Shown here: positions 60,950 through 64,000 of the stretch, piece by piece
How the letters are laid out: every line of letters begins with the position of its first letter
Position numbering within the stretch: the stretch's first letter is position 1
Assembly: GCF_033095785.1 (NCBI RefSeq)
Contig: NZ_CP137134.1
Coordinates: 558,001 to 622,000 of the forward strand
Source: Nitrosospira sp. Is2
GTDB taxonomy: Bacteria; Pseudomonadota; Gammaproteobacteria; Burkholderiales; Nitrosomonadaceae
Direction: 5' to 3'
Length of the DNA stretch: 64,000 nt
The notes under the pieces: model-generated
What the model was told of the DNA's origin: nothing
What the model saw: the letters and a program-made list of their open reading frames with translations, nothing else
Databases searched by the model: none
Program-made: the position numbers and the translations under genes

Positions 60950-61914
60950 TCCCGCGCCAGCAGCTTAGTGCAGTCTCACCCTCCCTGCCGGCGATAGCGG
61001 CGGACGTAATGGAGGGCCTGCTCCGGACGCCAAAAAGCCTGCCGCCGAAACTTCTGTATGACGACAAAGGGTCGGCCTTGTTCGAGCAGATCACCTGTTT
61101 GCCGGAGTATTACCCGACCCGAACGGAAGCTGCCATATTTAGGACTCACGCTGACGAAATATGCTCTCGGCTTGGCCGGAACGTTTCTGTTGCCGAATTG
61201 GGGGCGGGGACAGCGACCAAGACCCGCATTTTGTTGCGCTCACTGCTGCAGCGGCAGTTTAAAGTGAATTACTTTCCTCTCGATGTATCGGCGGCCGCGC
61301 TACAGATCGCGAAGCACGAAGTGGAAAACGAATTGGAATCGGTACGGGTCCATCCCCATGTCGGGGATTTCGAAGACCTGACCTTTCTTAAACGTCAAGC
61401 TCCGCCGCGGCTGGTTTTGTATATCGGGTCGAGTATTGGTAACCTGGAAAGGAATCAGGCAATATCGCTGTTGCGAAACATCGCCGCCCATTTATCCAAA
61501 GGGGATCAACTCCTCCTTGGGACAGATCTGGTAAAAGATAGCGAGATTCTGCACGCAGCTTATAACGACAGCGCTGGCGTAACCGCTTCGTTCAACAAAA
61601 ACCTTCTCGTCCGGATTAATCGCGAACTTGGCGGTCACTTCGAACCGGACACTTTCTCGCACGTGTCGTTTTGGAACCGGGCGGTATCGCGCATGGAATT
61701 GCATCTGGAAAGCGCCATTCCCCAGTCCGTCAGGATAGACGCCCTTGACCTGAGATTGCGCTTTGGTCAAGGTGAGCGCATCCATACCGAAAACAGCTAC
61801 AAATACACCCTTGAATGTCTGGAAAGCCTGCTACACAACGGCGGATTCGAAGTGGAACATACCTGGACAGATCCACTGTCGTGGTTCGCTGTCACCCTGG
61901 CCGTGATAACATAA
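60946..61914 (+). CDS. egtD: L-histidine N-alpha-methyltransferase EgtD
   Basis: 322 residues from the ATG at 60946 overlapping the egtB stop; the frame upstream to 60901 is inside egtB. Trimethylates histidine to hercynine with S-adenosylmethionine, the first step to ergothioneine. Motifs: KSLPPKLLYDDKGSALFEQI, EYYPTRTEAAIF, SAM loop VAELGAGTATKTRILL and YIGSSIGNLERNQA. The C-terminal LYRTENSYKY-type sequence (here IHTENSYKYT) contacts histidine. With egtB it makes up the two-gene core pathway. Confidence 0.94.
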   Translation: MIPRQQLSAVSPSLPAIAADVMEGLLRTPKSLPPKLLYDDKGSALFEQITCLPEYYPTRTEAAIFRTHADEICSRLGRNVSVAELGAGTATKTRILLRSLLQRQFKVNYFPLDVSAAALQIAKHEVENELESVRVHPHVGDFEDLTFLKRQAPPRLVLYIGSSIGNLERNQAISLLRNIAAHLSKGDQLLLGTDLVKDSEILHAAYNDSAGVTASFNKNLLVRINRELGGHFEPDTFSHVSFWNRAVSRMELHLESAIPQSVRIDALDLRLRFGQGERIHTENSYKYTLECLESLLHNGGFEVEHTWTDPLSWFAVTLAVIT

Positions 61915-62112
61915 AAAACTGGCGCCGTCGGTCGTAAAACCGCTATCAGCGGTAAAATAAGCCGCACCGGGCTTCGCTTACTCGGCTCATTCGTTCTCTT
62001 CATACCTTTGTCATAGAACCCCCACATGGGCGACGCAGGCAAACGGTAGCGAAATCGAATTCCGTAAAAACCGCGTGCCAGACAAAATTCACGTTAAGAC
62101 TAGGGGAAGCTG

Positions 62113-62862
62113 ATGTTCGAATGGGTGGCGAGCCCGGAAGCATGGGTAGCGTTAGTGACGCTGACCGCGCTGGAAATCGTGTTGGGCATCGACAATATTA
62201 TTTTCATATCGATCCTGGTAGGACGTCTCCCGGAGTCTCAGCGTAATTTCGCAAGAAGGATGGGCCTTGGCCTCGCCATGCTCACGCGCCTCGGGCTGCT
62301 GTTCTCCATTTCATGGGTCATGGGCTTGACCAAACCCTGGTTTGAACTGTTCAGCATGTCAATTTCGGGGCGCGATCTGGTTTTGATCGGTGGCGGGTTA
62401 TTTCTTTTATTCAAGGCAACTCATGAAATTCATAACAGTCTGGAGGGCGCGGAGGGCAACAATAAACAGATTATCGTGACGGGCCTGGGATCGGTGTTGA
62501 TCCAGATTGCCATTCTGGATATTGTGTTTTCGCTGGATTCGGTTATTACGGCGGTCGGACTGGTTGAGCATGTCGCCTTGATGGCGATCGCTATTATCCT
62601 GGCGGTGCTGGTGATGCTGTTCGCGGCCAAGCCAATAGGGGATTTTGTGGAGAAACATCCCACAATTAAAATCCTGGCGCTTTCGTTCCTGATACTGGTA
62701 GGGGTAACACTCATCGTCGAGGGTTTCGACGTACATGTACCGAAGGGCTATATCTATTTCGCGATGGCATTTTCGGTCGCCGTGGAATTCATCAATCTTC
62801 GCATGCGCAAGAAAATCGCGGAGCCAGTTAAATTGCACACACCGTTAAGCAAGGTTGAGTGA
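62113..62862 (+). CDS. TerC family integral membrane protein
   Basis: 249 residues, seven predicted membrane helices. TerC hallmarks with acidic residues in helices: LEIVLGIDNIIFISILVGRL (Glu, Asp near residue 20) and LDIVFSLDSVITAVGLVEH. TerC/Alx/YkoY proteins export manganese or divalent metals and act with metal-loading of exported enzymes. The ~200 bp upstream leader shows no yybP-ykoY manganese riboswitch that I can recognise. Confidence 0.9.
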   Translation: MFEWVASPEAWVALVTLTALEIVLGIDNIIFISILVGRLPESQRNFARRMGLGLAMLTRLGLLFSISWVMGLTKPWFELFSMSISGRDLVLIGGGLFLLFKATHEIHNSLEGAEGNNKQIIVTGLGSVLIQIAILDIVFSLDSVITAVGLVEHVALMAIAIILAVLVMLFAAKPIGDFVEKHPTIKILALSFLILVGVTLIVEGFDVHVPKGYIYFAMAFSVAVEFINLRMRKKIAEPVKLHTPLSKVE

Positions 62863-62939
62863 CAGGACGAATCACGCTCCTGTTGCAAGCCTGTTCGGCT
62901 GGCTGGTTGCTAGTCTCAAGCGAGCACTGAAGACGCGCC

Positions 62940-64000
62940 ATGCTTGATTGGCAGGACGGACAACCTTTTTCCAACCGCTTCGGCGATGTTTATTTTTCCC
63001 GCGAGTCCGGGCTGGCCGAAAAACAGCATGTTTTTCTCCAGGGCAACTACCTTGCGGAGCGTTTTGCTTCATTGCTGCCGGGTGACAGTCTGGTCGTGGG
63101 GGAAACCGGCTTCGGCACTGGCTTGGCCTTTTTATGCGCGTTGCAGTTGTTCGACGAGACGGCGCCGCCTGAAGCCCACCTGGATTTCTTCAGTATCGAG
63201 AAATTTCCGCTGGATGACCAGGAATTGGCCGAGGCGCTCGCGCTGTGGCCGGGGTTGCGCAACTACGCGGACGAACTCAGCGCGCGCTGGAAGCGCCGCG
63301 TCCCGGGTTGGAATCGCTGGAGCTTTGCGAACCACCGGGTGCATCTCACCCTCGTCATTGCCGACGTAGCAGTAGCCCTGGCTGAAATCCGCCCCGATAT
63401 CGACGCATGGTTTCTAGACGGCTTCTCACCCCGACGTAATCCCGAAATGTGGACCCAACAGGTGTTCACGGGCATCGCGCAAGCGTCGCGTCCGGGGGCC
63501 ACCTTCGCCACCTATACTTGTGCCGGCGGGGTAAGGCGAGGTTTGGAACAAGCCGGATTTCAGGTAATCAAATCCACCGGCTTTGGGTACAAACGGCAGA
63601 TGTTGCAAGGTCGTCTTCCCGGTTTTGCGCCTGCGCGTTGCGTTCCTCGAACAGCCGTTGTCATCGGCGGCGGCGTGGCCGGTTGTGCCACCGCCTCAGC
63701 ATTGGCCGCTCGCGGGGTCGCGGTTACGCTCGTTGAGCGCGCACACGGCCTGGCCGCCGGCGCTTCGGGGAATCCACGAGGCATACTGCACACTCGCTTG
63801 AGCGCAGGCATGAATCCGCTGCATCGCTTCGTGCTGGCGTCCTATGGGCATGTTCTCGCCCTGCTCGACGAGAAGTTACCGGCTGATGGGGCGGTTCGCT
63901 CGGAATGCGGCGAACTGCAACTGGCGTTTTCCGCGAACGAAGCAAAACGGATCGACAAACTGGCGGCGCTCAATTGGCCTAAGCATGTGCTACGACCAGT
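62940..64000 (+). CDS. mnmC: Bifunctional tRNA 5-methylaminomethyl-2-thiouridine synthase MnmC (partial, 5' part)
   Basis: The frame opens with ATG at 62940 and stays open to the window edge (about 353 codons); the 3' part is outside. The N-terminal methyltransferase domain (MnmC2; about 1-215) has VVGETGFGTGLAFLCAL (SAM loop) and AWFLDGFSPRRNPEMW. Then the FAD oxidoreductase domain (MnmC1) begins with TAVVIGGGVAGCATASALAA and ASGNPRGILHTRLS. It converts cmnm5s2U34 to mnm5s2U34 in tRNA wobble positions. Stands alone after terC. Confidence 0.94.
   Translation, partial: MLDWQDGQPFSNRFGDVYFSRESGLAEKQHVFLQGNYLAERFASLLPGDSLVVGETGFGTGLAFLCALQLFDETAPPEAHLDFFSIEKFPLDDQELAEALALWPGLRNYADELSARWKRRVPGWNRWSFANHRVHLTLVIADVAVALAEIRPDIDAWFLDGFSPRRNPEMWTQQVFTGIAQASRPGATFATYTCAGGVRRGLEQAGFQVIKSTGFGYKRQMLQGRLPGFAPARCVPRTAVVIGGGVAGCATASALAARGVAVTLVERAHGLAAGASGNPRGILHTRLSAGMNPLHRFVLASYGHVLALLDEKLPADGAVRSECGELQLAFSANEAKRIDKLAALNWPKHVLRP

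Noticed and set aside
61915..62112. yybP-ykoY manganese riboswitch before the TerC gene
   Set aside because: The conserved loop sequences of that class are not present; only a short ACCGCT/AGCGGT hairpin is visible.

Overview
The window reads as bacterial chromosome from a betaproteobacterium. Gene order and protein sequences point to Nitrosomonadales, most like Nitrosospira or a close ammonia oxidiser. This is inferred from the dnaX-ebfC-recR, rimP-nusA-infB-rbfA-truB and leuC-leuD-leuB-asd-fimV-truA-trpFBA-accD-folC-cvpA-purF-metZ gene orders, and from a PEP-CTERM protein. There is no rRNA to confirm it. I see no CRISPR array, prophage or intact insertion sequence.

Layout. 1-2.5 kb: end of dapE, prmB and rluB. 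2.6-6.0 kb: dnaX-ebfC-recR, preceded by the 4.5S SRP RNA and an initiator tRNA, all on the minus strand. 6.3-8.3 kb: two tandem paralogous response regulators, one a diguanylate cyclase and the other ending in a bare PAS domain. 8.3-14.2 kb: the translation/transcription operon rimP-nusA-infB-rbfA-truB (minus). 14.7-22.4 kb: acs, an MBL hydrolase, a SpoU methyltransferase, greB, the coupled mtfA-glk pair, and rmuC. 22.5-27.4 kb: poorly characterised envelope and secreted proteins, including a histidine-rich TPR protein and a DUF5675 protein. 27.6-33.5 kb: cysS, then a coupled pair of exported proteins (TPR + NTF2-like, and a Csd6/Pgp2-like L,D-transpeptidase-fold enzyme), two cyclophilins and an M48 lipoprotein.

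33.5-38 kb is the least dense, most accessory-looking stretch. It holds a frameshifted remnant of an Ig-like domain, a PEP-CTERM gene behind a good sigma-54 -24/-12 element, a 3 x 13 bp tandem repeat, a large secreted subtilase and about 0.9 kb with no supportable gene. 38-54.7 kb is the conserved amino-acid/nucleotide/fatty-acid biosynthesis block on the minus strand (methionine, purine, folate, malonyl-CoA, tryptophan, aspartate family, leucine). A 41-residue entericidin-like lipoprotein lies between leuC and leuD. 54.8-64 kb: an MFS transporter, a PD-(D/E)XK nuclease-DinG/XPD helicase fusion, a PRC-barrel protein, the ergothioneine pair egtB-egtD, a TerC protein and the start of mnmC, cut by the window edge.

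Most of the window is housekeeping. The more interesting parts are: the L,D-transpeptidase-type pair with matched C-terminal NTF2-like domains; the DUF5675 protein whose His/Cys motif resembles that active site; the histidine-rich TPR protein; the sigma-54/PEP-CTERM locus beside a decayed duplicate of the subtilase C-terminus; and the nuclease-helicase fusion. All functional statements come from reading motifs and gene context; no database search was run.
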